Assembly (NCBI GenBank): GCA_902565935.1
Contig: CACFGT010000009.1
Span: 1-53,666 of the forward strand
DNA: 53,666 bases
Origin: an uncultured Pelagibacteraceae bacterium
GTDB lineage: Bacteria; Pseudomonadota; Alphaproteobacteria; Pelagibacterales; Pelagibacteraceae
Reading direction: 5' to 3'
The notes beneath the pieces were generated by a model. It was not told where the DNA came from, did no database searches, and saw only the letters and a program-made list of their open reading frames with translations. Positions 1-9,125 of this stretch are shown one piece after another (positions within the stretch are counted from its first letter, which is position 1; the number at the start of each line of letters is the position of its first letter). The translations under genes were made by a program, and so were the position numbers.

Positions 1-1
1 T

Positions 2-847
2 ATCTCTAAAAATGAATTTTTATATTTTTTTGAGAACACAACTACAATTTTAAAAGAAATGAGTTATATTCATGGCCTTATTCACCCAAAGCCATTCACT
101 GATGAACTCCATTCTGCAAGAGCAACAAAAACTTTACTTGCTATAGTCTTAACCAACATAATTGCAATACATTTGATTTTTAGTGATAATAAAAATTTTT
201 CTATTCATTTAAAAAGATTTTTCATTTTTTTAGCAATAGTTTGCACCTGTAGTTATTTATATGCTTTAGGCAGATCTGATGGCCCGCATATTAAGAATTC
301 TTTTGGCTACCCTTTATTATTTATTTCAATTTATCTAAGTTATAATTTTCTACTTTTTATTTCTGAAAAAAAAGTAAAATTTAATAATTATTTAGTTTTT
401 CTATCATTCATTTTTTTCATATCTTTGACATTTCAATTTAATTTTAAAAATATTATTTCTTATAGTGACCGATTTGGTAAATTTATAAGTTTAGAGGATA
501 ATTTTTTCTTAAATACTGACGAAATTAAATTAATTAATGAACTGAAAACACAGATTAGTAACTATAATTGTATTCAATTATTATCAAATGATGCCGCCTT
601 ATACTATTTACTGAGAAAAAAAAGTTGTACAAAATACTATTATGTATGGAGCGCTACATCTAATAATTCCCAAAAAAAATTGATTGGAGAGCTTGAAAAT
701 ACCAAAATGATAATTGAAGGTGGTCCAAGAAATAATTGGGATTTACCATTAAATAAAAAACTACATCTAGTTTACAATGAACTTGATAATAATTTTTATG
801 AGTTTCAAAAAATTAAGGAATGGCGAGTCTTCTTAAGACAACAATAA
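2..847 (+). CDS. Polytopic membrane protein, C-terminal part (5' end outside window)
   Basis: The frame is open from base 2 with no stop, so the ATG at 59 is internal and the gene starts upstream of the window. The visible part has about four hydrophobic membrane segments (roughly residues 23-125 counted from the internal Met), then a soluble tail of about 100 residues. I cannot name a family. A multi-span N-terminal part with a soluble C-terminal domain fits GT-C-type sugar transferases or other surface-polysaccharide membrane proteins, which is inference from the nearby sugar genes. The 3' end overlaps the convergent dehydrogenase gene by 15 bp. Confidence 0.6.
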   Translation: MSKNEFLYFFENTTTILKEMSYIHGLIHPKPFTDELHSARATKTLLAIVLTNIIAIHLIFSDNKNFSIHLKRFFIFLAIVCTCSYLYALGRSDGPHIKNSFGYPLLFISIYLSYNFLLFISEKKVKFNNYLVFLSFIFFISLTFQFNFKNIISYSDRFGKFISLEDNFFLNTDEIKLINELKTQISNYNCIQLLSNDAALYYLLRKKSCTKYYYVWSATSNNSQKKLIGELENTKMIIEGGPRNNWDLPLNKKLHLVYNELDNNFYEFQKIKEWRVFLRQQ

Positions 848-1837
848 GTCTAAATCTTTTTTTATATTGTATGAAACATTTATATTTTTTTTTAAATTAG
901 ATTTGTATCTATTTAGTTTGTTTTCTCCTGGATAAACTATATTCTTAACACCTTTGATTTTAGGCAATTTTTTTACAATTTTAATATTTTTTTTAATTCT
1001 TACTTTATAATTTTTTACAAATAAATTTGACTTAAAAACAATAAATAAATGTCCAATATTTTGAGGACCAGTAAAATCATCAAATGGATCTTTAACTTTA
1101 CCAGCATGATTTCCACCAGTTAAGACTCCACTTAATATATCTACCATCCATGCTAAGCCAGATCCTCTAAATCCTGCGATTGGTAATTGGACTCCTTCAA
1201 GTGCTTTTTTTGGATCTGTAGTTGGTTTTCCGTTTTTGTCTAAGGCAACACCTTGAGGAATTTTTTTATTATTTCTTGCTGCGACTCTAATTTTTCCTCT
1301 ATTTATCATTGAAATTGAGGTATCTAAAATAAATGGTGCTTTATAACCTGACGGAGTTCCAAAACAGATTGGATTAGTGCCAAACAAGCTTTTTAATGCT
1401 CCATGAGGCGCAACAGCTGGAGGTGCATTCGTATAAATCATTGTTATCAAATTTTTTTTTACTGCTTGTTCTGCGTAGTAACCTGATAGTCCATAATGAC
1501 CACTATTTTTTACCGCAACAAGTCCAATTCCTGTTTTTTTTGCATTTTCAATAGATTGTTTTATAGCCAAATCTGCTGCAACAAAACCAATACTATCATT
1601 TGCATCTATTAGTGAAATTGACTTAGAAATTTTCTTGATCTTAATTTTTGGTTTAGGATTTATAACTTTTTTTTTTATTCGATCACAATACATTTTAAGT
1701 CTGGATAGCCCATGACCGTATGCACCAACTAGTTCAGCATTGATTAAAGCGTCAGTTGAGATTTTTGCATGTGATTTACTTAGTCCGTAATTTGTAAAAA
1801 TTTTATTAACAATTTTACTCAATTCAACTTTATTCAT
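833..1837 (-). CDS. Ldh2-family malate/L-lactate/ureidoglycolate-type dehydrogenase
   Basis: A 334-residue protein with the hallmarks of the Ldh2/YlbC NAD(P)-dependent 2-hydroxyacid dehydrogenase family, which is unrelated to the classical Rossmann LDH. The N-terminal helical region contains GAYGHGLSRL (about 39-48), followed by SGHYGLSGYYAE (about 111-122), APHGALKSLFGTNPI and the glycine-rich GFRGSGLAWMVDILSGVLTGG. These carry the conserved His and cofactor-site residues. The length is normal. The substrate (malate, lactate, sulfolactate or ureidoglycolate) cannot be read from sequence. It stands alone, convergent with the upstream membrane protein and divergent from the next one. Confidence 0.8.
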   Translation of the reverse strand: MNKVELSKIVNKIFTNYGLSKSHAKISTDALINAELVGAYGHGLSRLKMYCDRIKKKVINPKPKIKIKKISKSISLIDANDSIGFVAADLAIKQSIENAKKTGIGLVAVKNSGHYGLSGYYAEQAVKKNLITMIYTNAPPAVAPHGALKSLFGTNPICFGTPSGYKAPFILDTSISMINRGKIRVAARNNKKIPQGVALDKNGKPTTDPKKALEGVQLPIAGFRGSGLAWMVDILSGVLTGGNHAGKVKDPFDDFTGPQNIGHLFIVFKSNLFVKNYKVRIKKNIKIVKKLPKIKGVKNIVYPGENKLNRYKSNLKKNINVSYNIKKDLDLLLS

Positions 1838-1922
1838 TCTAGTTGTTTTGTATCAATTTATATTTAAGATAAGCAATATTTTATCAATTAATTAAATTAA
1901 TGATACATAATAAAAAACTGAA

Positions 1923-3107
1923 ATGATTAGATATAAAAATTTTTTTATAGGTTTATTAATTCTTGCTTTTATTTTTCAAATATTAAAATTTTATACTTTT
2001 TATGAGGAATATTCAGATTGGCAATATGCAGATTGGTTAATTAATTATCAGGGAGGATTTATAAGAAGAGGATTAATAGGTGAATTATTACTTCAAATTC
2101 ATCACTTTTTATCAATTAATTTAGACATTTTAGTTTTTTGTTTTGTAGTCTTTTTATATTCAATCTTATTAATTTTATTAATTAAATCTGTTAAATATTT
2201 AGAAACTTCTAAAATTGATACATTAATATTTCTATCACCAGGTTTTTTCTTATATCCAATAATGAATTCAGAAGTAATTGGAAGAAAAGAAATCTTATTA
2301 TTTGTAATATTAGGATCTTTTGTCTTTTTGGAAAAATATCTTAAAGATAAATATTTATTATTAATAACTTTAATTTCAATTTTAGTAATAAGTCTAACTC
2401 ATACTGGACTATTATTTTACTCACAATATTTAGTGTTTCTTTATTTTCTAATTAGTTTAAGTCGAAATAAAGAAATATCTTTTTCTGAAATCCTTATAAT
2501 TGCAATATATCTATTAGTTTTATTTTTATTTCTTTTTTCATCTGAAAGTTCAAAATCACAAGTTTTAGAAATTTGCAATTCAGTAAAAGATTTCGTTAAA
2601 AATGATTGTGTTAATAGAGGTCAATTTTTTTGGCTCTATAGACCAATGACAGAATATTTTGATGTAAAATTAACATTAGATTTAGAAAGTAATTTTCTCA
2701 TTTATTCATTATCATTATTTTTGGTTTTTGTATTTATTTCAATTAAATTATATTTTTCCAAATTTAAATCTGAAAATAATTTCCTAGATGTATTAAATCC
2801 ATTTGTTATTTTTCTTTTATTATTTGTTTTCACTATTCCTATTTATATTGTTGGAATTGATTGGGGCAGGTATATTTCAATGTCTTTTTTTTCGACGTAT
2901 TTTATATATATTTATTTGATAAAACAAAAAATGATTTTTTTTAATTCTAAAAACTCTTTTTTAAAAAAAAAAATATCGAAAAATTTATTTTTTATTTTTG
3001 TTTTAATCTATGCTTTTACATGGACTTTTCCTTTTTATGGAGCTAATAGTTTTAAATTTACTTTAAAAAAACCTTTAGTTTCGGCTCTTAAGATTATAAA
3101 TAATTGA
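1923..3107 (+). CDS. Polytopic inner-membrane protein, unknown function
   Basis: 394 residues dominated by about ten hydrophobic segments. A conserved-looking region lies in the first non-membrane loop, DWLINYQGGFIRRGLIGE at about residues 37-54, and NSEVIGRKEI follows near 115. The charged motif between the first two membrane spans resembles the catalytic-loop arrangement of GT-C glycosyltransferases and EpsG/Wzy-like polymerases, but I do not recognise a specific family. The methyltransferase gene follows after 16 bp in the same direction, so the two are probably co-transcribed. Codon use is as AT-rich as the neighbours. Confidence 0.6.
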   Translation: MIRYKNFFIGLLILAFIFQILKFYTFYEEYSDWQYADWLINYQGGFIRRGLIGELLLQIHHFLSINLDILVFCFVVFLYSILLILLIKSVKYLETSKIDTLIFLSPGFFLYPIMNSEVIGRKEILLFVILGSFVFLEKYLKDKYLLLITLISILVISLTHTGLLFYSQYLVFLYFLISLSRNKEISFSEILIIAIYLLVLFLFLFSSESSKSQVLEICNSVKDFVKNDCVNRGQFFWLYRPMTEYFDVKLTLDLESNFLIYSLSLFLVFVFISIKLYFSKFKSENNFLDVLNPFVIFLLLFVFTIPIYIVGIDWGRYISMSFFSTYFIYIYLIKQKMIFFNSKNSFLKKKISKNLFFIFVLIYAFTWTFPFYGANSFKFTLKKPLVSALKIINN

Positions 3108-3123
3108 ATTCAAATTCAAAAAT

Positions 3124-3822
3124 ATGAATACAAGAAATGATATTAATTATGATGGATGGGAACTAAAATATTTTGATTTATCAAAAAATTTTAGAAAATA
3201 TCAATTTGATTTAATCAAAAGATATATTTCTGGAAATGTTGCTGAAATAGGTCCTGGAAATGGGATAATTTTAGAATATTATTTAGATCGTTGTGAAACT
3301 TTAGATTTATTTGAACCTGATAAAGATCTATTTTTAAATCTAAGAAATAAATTTTCTGGTTCTAAAAAAATATCTATTCAAAATAAAGAATTAGAATTAT
3401 CTAATGAGATATATGATACAATTCTTTATTTAGATGTTCTTGAACATATTGAGGATCATGAAAAAGAAATTTTAAAAGCTTTTGGTTCCCTTAAAAAAAA
3501 TGGTTATTTAGTAATAAATGTTCCTGCTTTTCAATTGCTATATTCAGATTTTGATAAACATGTGGGTCATTATAGAAGATATTCAAAAAAAGATATTAAC
3601 AAGATTTTGTCAAATAATAATTTAAATCCAATAAGTTTAAAATATTATGATTCCATTGGTTTCTTGTTGTCTTTTTTTTCAAAAATAACATTTTCAAATT
3701 ATAAAAAAAATTTTGAAAATAAAATTAGGATTTGGGATACTCTTATTTCTATTTCAAAAATTATAGATATAATTTCTTTTAATCTATTTGGTAAATCTCT
3801 TTTAATAATTATTAAAAAATAA
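3124..3822 (+). CDS. Class I SAM-dependent methyltransferase
   Basis: 232 residues with a clear SAM-binding fold: motif I AEIGPGNGIILEYYL (about 41-55), an acidic motif II LDLFEPD and LYLDVLEHIEDHE near residue 105, typical of the Methyltransf_11/23 type. GHYRRYSKKDINKIL is the usual post-motif III segment of small-molecule or sugar O-methyltransferases such as UbiG-like proteins. The acceptor is unknown; its position behind a membrane protein suggests lipid or surface-sugar methylation (inference). It ends 11 bp before the convergent tauC stop. Confidence 0.75.
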   Translation: MNTRNDINYDGWELKYFDLSKNFRKYQFDLIKRYISGNVAEIGPGNGIILEYYLDRCETLDLFEPDKDLFLNLRNKFSGSKKISIQNKELELSNEIYDTILYLDVLEHIEDHEKEILKAFGSLKKNGYLVINVPAFQLLYSDFDKHVGHYRRYSKKDINKILSNNNLNPISLKYYDSIGFLLSFFSKITFSNYKKNFENKIRIWDTLISISKIIDIISFNLFGKSLLIIIKK

Positions 3823-3833
3823 TTAAATTATTG

Positions 3834-5759
3834 TTATCCTTTACCTCTCCAAGGTATAGTTTTTTCAATTATTTTTCTCAATGTAACATCAAACAAAAGA
3901 CCAAGCATACCCATTATAAATATCGTGATCCAGATAACCTCATATTGAAAATATTTTTTTGCAACATTTTCGACAAACCCTATTCCTGTAGTTCCTGCTA
4001 AAAATTCTGCAGCAACTAAAGTCCCCCAACACATACCCACTGCAACTCTGATACCAGTTAAAATTTCTGGCAATGAATTGGGAAATATAACATATCTTAG
4101 GATCTGTTTTTTTGAAGCTCCTAAAGAATGTGCAGCATGAATTTTAGATAATTGAGTACCAGAGGCTCCAGCTCGTGCAGAAATAATCATTATTGATAAT
4201 GAAACCATAAACAACAAGAAAACTTTTCCGGTATTATCAATTCCTAAAACAGAAATAATAAGAGGTGCCCATGCTAAAGGTGGAACAGGTCTATAAAGTT
4301 CAATTAATGGATCAAAGAAACCTTTGGCAAATCTATTAAGTCCCATAAATAAACCTAATGGTACTCCAATTAAAATTCCAAAAATAAGCCCTAAAAATAC
4401 TCTTAAAAAAGAGTCCCAGATATGACCATATGGAACAGGAATTTTGAATAATTTAAAATCACCAGTTACAATTTTCAAAACATTTCCTTTAAAATTTTGT
4501 TTTACGACACCGTCAGCACCGTGCACCGGATATTCTCCTGGCAGGATATCAGCAATCCAATCAGGTAAAATAAATCCAATTATTTTACTTACGTCCATCA
4601 TATCAATCCAAAGAAGAGGTATATTTTTGTAACCGACACTTGGTTTTGACATTAAAATAAACTTATTCAATGTATCTGATGGTTTTGGTAACCATCTTCC
4701 TGAACCTTGCTCAGAACAGCTAGTTCCACTTGAAACAATAGTTCCAGCAGGAAATAAAAGTATATCAATTAATCTAAGCCCACCTTGTTCAGATTTCTGC
4801 AAGTTATCAAATTTAACAATTGCATTTTGCATTCCGTTTAAGGCGTTAGGCGGATAAATACTAGCAAACTCAATTCTTCTTGCTATTTTAACAATATTTT
4901 TTGCATAATTTGAGGCAACCTCCTCATTATCATTTAGATTCTTTCTATATGTTTTAATTTCGTCTTTTAATTCTTTTATTGAAGTTTTAAATTGAGGGTT
5001 ATGATTTCTTAATTTAAAAAATTCCTCATCAATAATTTTAAGTTCTTCTGCAGCAGCACTAAATTTTAAACCTTTTTTTGTTGCAGCTACTAATGGGACT
5101 TCAATTGTATTTTCAATTGAACCTGTTCCTGAGTCTATTTTTGTTATACCCCAGCCGCCTTGCTCTTTTACTGCTTGAAGCCTTGTATTTAACTCTTCTT
5201 CAGTTTCAAAAGGATAATCTGTTTTTTTGAAGTTTTCTGATAAAAGATTTATTTTACCAGTAATTTCGTTTAATCTTTGCTTTGTTTCTATTTCAATTAA
5301 GTCTTCATTTGTTAGTAAGGGAATAAGTCTTTTAGTTTTATCAATAAATCCAACTAAATTAATTTTTTGTTGGTTAGTTAAATTAGTTGAGCTTTGAACC
5401 TCAGCAGTAATTTTTTGAAGATTTTTATTCTCAATTTTGATGATTGAGGTACTTTTAAATTCTCTTTCTTCAATAGGAAATTGATATTTTAAACCAAGTA
5501 GTGCCTCATTTACTTTTGCAACTTGACATAATTCATTTGCTGATTTTGGATAAAAACCTTTAGCAATATCCCAAGAATAATAAAGCCAAATTAGTAAAAT
5601 AGCACCACTACCCACAATTATCCAGTGTGTACCTCCTTTAGCTCTTTCAGGATTTCCAAAAACTGCATCAACTTTTTCAGTTTTAATTAGTCTTCTTCCG
5701 TAAAGAATACATCCGATTATTGATACTATGATAAGTATGGTGATAAATTGGGTGAACAT
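3834..5759 (-). CDS. tauC: TauC/SsuC-type ABC permease with large N-terminal extracytoplasmic insertion
   Basis: 641 residues, more than twice the usual ~275 for this family. The C-terminal part (about 445-640) is a standard BPD_transp_1 permease, with the EAA loop AHSLGASKKQILRYVIFP at about 543-560 and repeated membrane spans. The N-terminal ~440 residues are extra. They comprise a membrane span at 3-20, a second at about 45-63, then a hydrophilic, partly coiled-coil stretch (about 64-440) predicted outside the membrane, with several EExLxxRL-type helices and a Cys at 348. The start is adjacent to tauB (zero gap) and no frameshift is visible. The role in taurine or sulfonate uptake follows from tauA, tauB and the divergent aminotransferase; another sulfonate or amine substrate is possible. 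Confidence 0.8.
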   Translation of the reverse strand: MFTQFITILIIVSIIGCILYGRRLIKTEKVDAVFGNPERAKGGTHWIIVGSGAILLIWLYYSWDIAKGFYPKSANELCQVAKVNEALLGLKYQFPIEEREFKSTSIIKIENKNLQKITAEVQSSTNLTNQQKINLVGFIDKTKRLIPLLTNEDLIEIETKQRLNEITGKINLLSENFKKTDYPFETEEELNTRLQAVKEQGGWGITKIDSGTGSIENTIEVPLVAATKKGLKFSAAAEELKIIDEEFFKLRNHNPQFKTSIKELKDEIKTYRKNLNDNEEVASNYAKNIVKIARRIEFASIYPPNALNGMQNAIVKFDNLQKSEQGGLRLIDILLFPAGTIVSSGTSCSEQGSGRWLPKPSDTLNKFILMSKPSVGYKNIPLLWIDMMDVSKIIGFILPDWIADILPGEYPVHGADGVVKQNFKGNVLKIVTGDFKLFKIPVPYGHIWDSFLRVFLGLIFGILIGVPLGLFMGLNRFAKGFFDPLIELYRPVPPLAWAPLIISVLGIDNTGKVFLLFMVSLSIMIISARAGASGTQLSKIHAAHSLGASKKQILRYVIFPNSLPEILTGIRVAVGMCWGTLVAAEFLAGTTGIGFVENVAKKYFQYEVIWITIFIMGMLGLLFDVTLRKIIEKTIPWRGKG

Positions 5760-6557
5760 TTAATTTTCTTTCCCCATAATTTCTTCCTCCATATTCCAAA
5801 TCATAGATAGTATTTCTTCTCTTTTTGATGAAAATTCTTTATTTTTTTTTATTTCTCTTAAATCTTCTTTTAAGCCCATTTCTGCAAAAGGAAGTTTGTA
5901 TTCTTTATGGATTCTACCTGGCCTAGGTGCCATAACGTATAATCTTTCACCAAGTAATAAAGCCTCTTCTACAGAGTGTGTTATTAGAATAATTGTTTTA
6001 CCTGTTTCTTTCCAAATTTTTAGAACTAATGATTGCATTTTTTCTCTAGTCAAAGCATCTAATGCTCCCAACGGTTCATCCATTAAAATTAAATCAGGAT
6101 CATTAATTAAGCATCTTGCTAAAGCAACTCTTTGCTGCATACCACCTGATAATTGATAAGTAGGAGTATTGCCAAAACCTTTTAATCCGACAATTTCTAA
6201 CCACTCCTCAACTTTTTTTGCAGTTTCGATAGGATCTTTTTTTTTCATCCTTAATCCAAAGTTCACGTTTTCTGCAACAGTCAACCATTCAAATAAAGCG
6301 CCTTGTTGAAATACCATACCCCTGTCTACCCCAGGTCCATTGATTTCATTATTTCCTAAAGTAATATTTCCAGATGTTGGTCTAATAAAACCAGCTGCAA
6401 TATTTAATAAAGTAGTTTTCCCACAACCAGATGGGCCCAAAACTGTTAAAAGTTCTCCTTTTTTAATTGTGAAATTTAAATCTTTTAATGCATGAACAGT
6501 TTCTCCCTTGGGAGATTTAAAGATCATGTTTAAATTTTGAGAAATAAGATCACTCAT
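5760..6557 (-). CDS. tauB: Taurine/sulfonate-type ABC transporter ATPase
   Basis: 265 residues with all ABC ATPase motifs: Walker A GPSGCGKTT (about 41-49), Q-loop VFQQGALFEWLTVAENV, signature LSGGMQQR, Walker B LILMDEPLGALD and the switch-region THSVEEAL. The spacing and the sequence after Walker B match the TauB/SsuB/NrtD group. It energises uptake through the downstream tauC, whose start follows immediately after this stop. No Shine-Dalgarno is visible before its ATG, and a terminator-like hairpin lies 31 bp upstream, between it and tauA. This implies lower expression than the binding protein. Confidence 0.88.
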   Translation of the reverse strand: MSDLISQNLNMIFKSPKGETVHALKDLNFTIKKGELLTVLGPSGCGKTTLLNIAAGFIRPTSGNITLGNNEINGPGVDRGMVFQQGALFEWLTVAENVNFGLRMKKKDPIETAKKVEEWLEIVGLKGFGNTPTYQLSGGMQQRVALARCLINDPDLILMDEPLGALDALTREKMQSLVLKIWKETGKTIILITHSVEEALLLGERLYVMAPRPGRIHKEYKLPFAEMGLKEDLREIKKNKEFSSKREEILSMIWNMEEEIMGKEN

Positions 6558-6588
6558 AAAAAGACTTTATATTAGAATTTTCAAAAAA

Positions 6589-6623
6589 AAATAGGCACCA
6601 ATTGAAAAAATTGGCGCCTATTT
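6589..6623 (-). terminator. Intrinsic-terminator-like hairpin between tauA and tauB
   Basis: Two 15-base arms (6589-6603 and 6609-6623) flank a 5-base loop. The only imperfection is A/C on the plus strand, which becomes a G-U wobble in the minus-strand transcript, so the stem is fully paired in the mRNA that is actually made. In that direction it runs into a U-rich tract (complement of the A-run 6583-6591). It sits inside the tau operon, so it is best read as a partial terminator or 3'-end protector for tauA mRNA. Confidence 0.75.
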
Positions 6624-6643
6624 AATTCTTATTAACCTTCAAA

Positions 6644-7585
6644 TTATAAAGGTAAGAAACTAGTATCTACGTTTCCTCTTGGTGTTCCCATTCCTTTTAA
6701 GAATGCATCAAGATTTCCTTTAGTCATAGACTCTTTAGTCTCTTCTGGCGTAAGAAATTTGAAACCACTTAGAGTTTCTTTCATATCAGAAACTTTCATT
6801 TCAGAAGCTTTAGACATAGCGTTCATATCACTTTTACCATTTCTATATCTTTCATTTGCTTCATGAGTTACTTCGACGAAAGTTCTAAGCATTCCTGGAT
6901 TTTCTTTCATAAACTTTGTAGTTACAGAAGTTATATCAATACCCAAGATACCAGCGTCTCTCGCTTCTTGCACAGTAAGTAATCTAGATCCAACTGCAGT
7001 TGCAGCTTTAATCGAGTTACCACCAAATAAGCAAGCCATTACAACATCTCCACTTACTAGAGCTGCAGCACCTTCCTCAGGATCCATTTGAATGATATCC
7101 ATTTTTTTTCTGTCTGCACCAACGACTTTCATACTTTCATCAAAAACGTATTCAGCCATTGTACCTAGTGGTACAGCAACTTTTTTACCTTCTAATTCAG
7201 TAGCGTTAGCTTTTGTGATTCCAGAGGCATTAGAAGTAACACAAGTTGTTCCTCCCATACCGTATTCCATAGCTATATCTACAAGCTTAATAGGTGCTTT
7301 AGATTTTACAGCGTTAATAAATGGAACTAATCCCTGTGAGTAAGAAATATCTATATCACCTGCTAACATAGCATCAGTCATTGCTCCACCATTTGTGAAG
7401 TTTGTCCATTTAACTGGAACACCAAGAGCTTTAGCGAAGTTTTTTTTCATCATGTCCTCTAAGTTTGGACTTGGCCATTCTAAGAAATAAGCTACTCTAA
7501 CTTCTGTAGCAGCTGCATTTGCAGTTGAAACAGATAAATTAAGAGCTACAAAACATCCTAGAATAAAACTAATTATTTTTTTCAT
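6644..7585 (-). CDS. tauA: Taurine-type ABC transporter periplasmic binding protein
   Basis: 313 residues beginning with a Sec signal peptide (residues 1 to about 25, ending TANAAA) and continuing with the NMT1/TauA-like solute-binding fold: VRVAYFLEWPSPN, FTNGGAMTDAMLAGDIDISY and LEGKKVAVPLGT. It should capture taurine or a related sulfonate or amine in the periplasm for TauBC. The start is well supported by a strong Shine-Dalgarno, AAGGGG (complement of 7591-7596), five bases before the ATG. The gene is divergent from the aminotransferase across a 184-bp regulatory region. Substrate assignment rests mainly on neighbours. Confidence 0.82.
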   Translation of the reverse strand: MKKIISFILGCFVALNLSVSTANAAATEVRVAYFLEWPSPNLEDMMKKNFAKALGVPVKWTNFTNGGAMTDAMLAGDIDISYSQGLVPFINAVKSKAPIKLVDIAMEYGMGGTTCVTSNASGITKANATELEGKKVAVPLGTMAEYVFDESMKVVGADRKKMDIIQMDPEEGAAALVSGDVVMACLFGGNSIKAATAVGSRLLTVQEARDAGILGIDITSVTTKFMKENPGMLRTFVEVTHEANERYRNGKSDMNAMSKASEMKVSDMKETLSGFKFLTPEETKESMTKGNLDAFLKGMGTPRGNVDTSFLPL

Positions 7586-7665
7586 TTATTCCCCTTAGTT
7601 GATTATTTATATGTTCTAAGTTTAAGATTAAATCACCACTGATGTAAAACAAAAAAAGTGTCTAG

Positions 7666-7694
7666 ATTGATACACAACTTCAAGTTGCGTCAAT
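7666..7694. promoter_or_regulatory. Candidate operator in the divergent tau promoter region
   Basis: An inverted repeat with a perfect core of 6-base arms around one base (CAACTT at 7675-7680 and AAGTTG at 7682-7687), flanked by outer arms ATTGA (7666-7670) and TCAAT (7690-7694). It lies about midway between the tauA and aminotransferase starts. The shape fits a dimeric regulator controlling both directions, but no regulator gene for it is identified here. Confidence 0.4.
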
Positions 7695-7710
7695 TATTTT
7701 TGTGGTTATA

Positions 7711-7727
7711 TAGACTTAATTAGTCTA
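7711..7727. promoter_or_regulatory. Second palindrome in the tau divergent region
   Basis: TAGACT (7711-7716) and AGTCTA (7722-7727) are perfect inverted arms around the 5-base centre TAATT. The site lies about 43 bp upstream of the aminotransferase start and 17 bp from the preceding palindrome. It may be a separate operator or a half of a larger regulatory site. Confidence 0.35.
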
Positions 7728-7769
7728 AAGAAATCAATAAACTTAAGTTAAATAAAATTTATAAATATT

Positions 7770-9116
7770 ATGAGCTCAGAAAAAAGAACTTCAGTTCCAA
7801 ATTCATTGAATGAACATTGGATGCCTTTTACATCAAATAAAGATTTCAAAGAAAATCCAAGATTAATTGTTGAAGCTAAGGGGGTATACCTAAAAAATCA
7901 TGAAGGAAAAACACAAATTGATGCAAGCTCAGGTTTGTTTTGTAATCCTCTAGGACACGGTCGACAAGAAATTATTGATGCAATAACTAACCAATTAAAA
8001 ACATTAGATTATTGTCAACCTTTTCAACAAGGTTTTGGAGGTTCGTTTGAATTAGCAAGCAGAATTGCAAAACATACACCAGGAAATTTAAATAAAATAT
8101 TTTACACTATATGCGGATCTACAGCAGTTGAAACTGCAATTAAAATTAGTGTTGCATACCATAAATCAAGGGGTGAAGGACAACGATTTAGATTTGTCGG
8201 AAGAGAGCGTGCGTATCATGGCATGAATATAGGAGCAACTTCAGTTGGAGGTATGATTAATAATGTTAAAGCTTATGCGAGTGTTCTTATGCCTGGTGTT
8301 GTTCATATGAGACATACTCATTTAGATGAACATAAATTTATATCGGGTCAGCCCGAAACAGGCGCAGAGATTGCAAATGATTTAGAGAGAATTTGTAATA
8401 ATTTTGGATCTGAAAATATTGCAGCATGTATAGTTGAACCTATTGCTGGATCCACAGGAACATTAGTTCCACCGGTTGGATATTTACAACGATTAAGAGA
8501 GCTGTGTGATAAACATAATATACTTTTAATTTTTGATGAGGTGATTACCGGATGGGGAAGAACAGGTTCAGCATTCGGTGCACAGGAGTTTGGAGTAACA
8601 CCTGATATTATGACCATGGCAAAAGCTACAACTAACGGCATAGTCCCATTTGGCGTTGTTGCGTGTAAAGAAGAAATTTATGATGCGGTAATGGATAATT
8701 CTCCAAAAGGAGCTATTGAATTATTTCATGGATATACTTATTCAGGTATACCAGTCTCTGTAGCAGCCGCTTTAGCTGTACAAGATATTTTTGAAAAGGA
8801 TGATATTTTCAATAGAGCAAAAGAGCTAGCTCCTTATTTTCAAGAAGGTTTGTTTTCACTTAAAGATATAGATGTTGTAGACAATATCAGAGGCTATGGA
8901 ATGATGGGTGGTATTGATATCAAAACTGATGGAAGACCTGGTAAAGCAGGTTTAGCAACTTTTAAACATTGTTATGATGCTGGAGTTAATTTTAAAGCTA
9001 CAGGTGATTGTTTAATAATTGCACCGATGTTTATCTGTGAAAAAAAACATATTGATGAAATAATTGAAAAGCTTAGAACTGGAATAACTAATTACGCAAA
9101 AAGTAAAAAGAATTAA
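7770..9116 (+). CDS. tpa: Class III PLP aminotransferase, probable taurine/omega-amino acid:pyruvate aminotransferase
   Basis: 448 residues of the omega-aminotransferase family: N-terminal HWMPFTSNKDF, PLP phosphate-binding CGSTAVETAIK (about 111-121), cofactor Asp in LIFDEVITGWGRTG, and the PLP Lys in DIMTMAKATTNG. HWMPF plus RAYHGMN is typical of beta-alanine/taurine:pyruvate aminotransferases. Expected reaction: taurine + pyruvate to sulfoacetaldehyde + alanine. Its divergence from tauABC and the downstream alanine dehydrogenase, which returns alanine to pyruvate, support this. Beta-alanine, GABA or hypotaurine are alternatives. No sulfoacetaldehyde acetyltransferase (xsc) is in the window. 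No Shine-Dalgarno is evident. Confidence 0.8.
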   Translation: MSSEKRTSVPNSLNEHWMPFTSNKDFKENPRLIVEAKGVYLKNHEGKTQIDASSGLFCNPLGHGRQEIIDAITNQLKTLDYCQPFQQGFGGSFELASRIAKHTPGNLNKIFYTICGSTAVETAIKISVAYHKSRGEGQRFRFVGRERAYHGMNIGATSVGGMINNVKAYASVLMPGVVHMRHTHLDEHKFISGQPETGAEIANDLERICNNFGSENIAACIVEPIAGSTGTLVPPVGYLQRLRELCDKHNILLIFDEVITGWGRTGSAFGAQEFGVTPDIMTMAKATTNGIVPFGVVACKEEIYDAVMDNSPKGAIELFHGYTYSGIPVSVAAALAVQDIFEKDDIFNRAKELAPYFQEGLFSLKDIDVVDNIRGYGMMGGIDIKTDGRPGKAGLATFKHCYDAGVNFKATGDCLIIAPMFICEKKHIDEIIEKLRTGITNYAKSKKN

Positions 9117-9125
9117 GTTTCAATA

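Noticed and set aside
833..847. A frameshift at the overlap of the first two genes.
   Set aside because: They are convergent and both end cleanly; overlap of 3' ends is common throughout this window.
4444..4632. Many antisense and out-of-frame ORFs of 60-100 codons, such as this one opposite tauC.
   Set aside because: They lie inside strong genes on the other strand or frame, show no family motifs and have the composition of reversed coding DNA.
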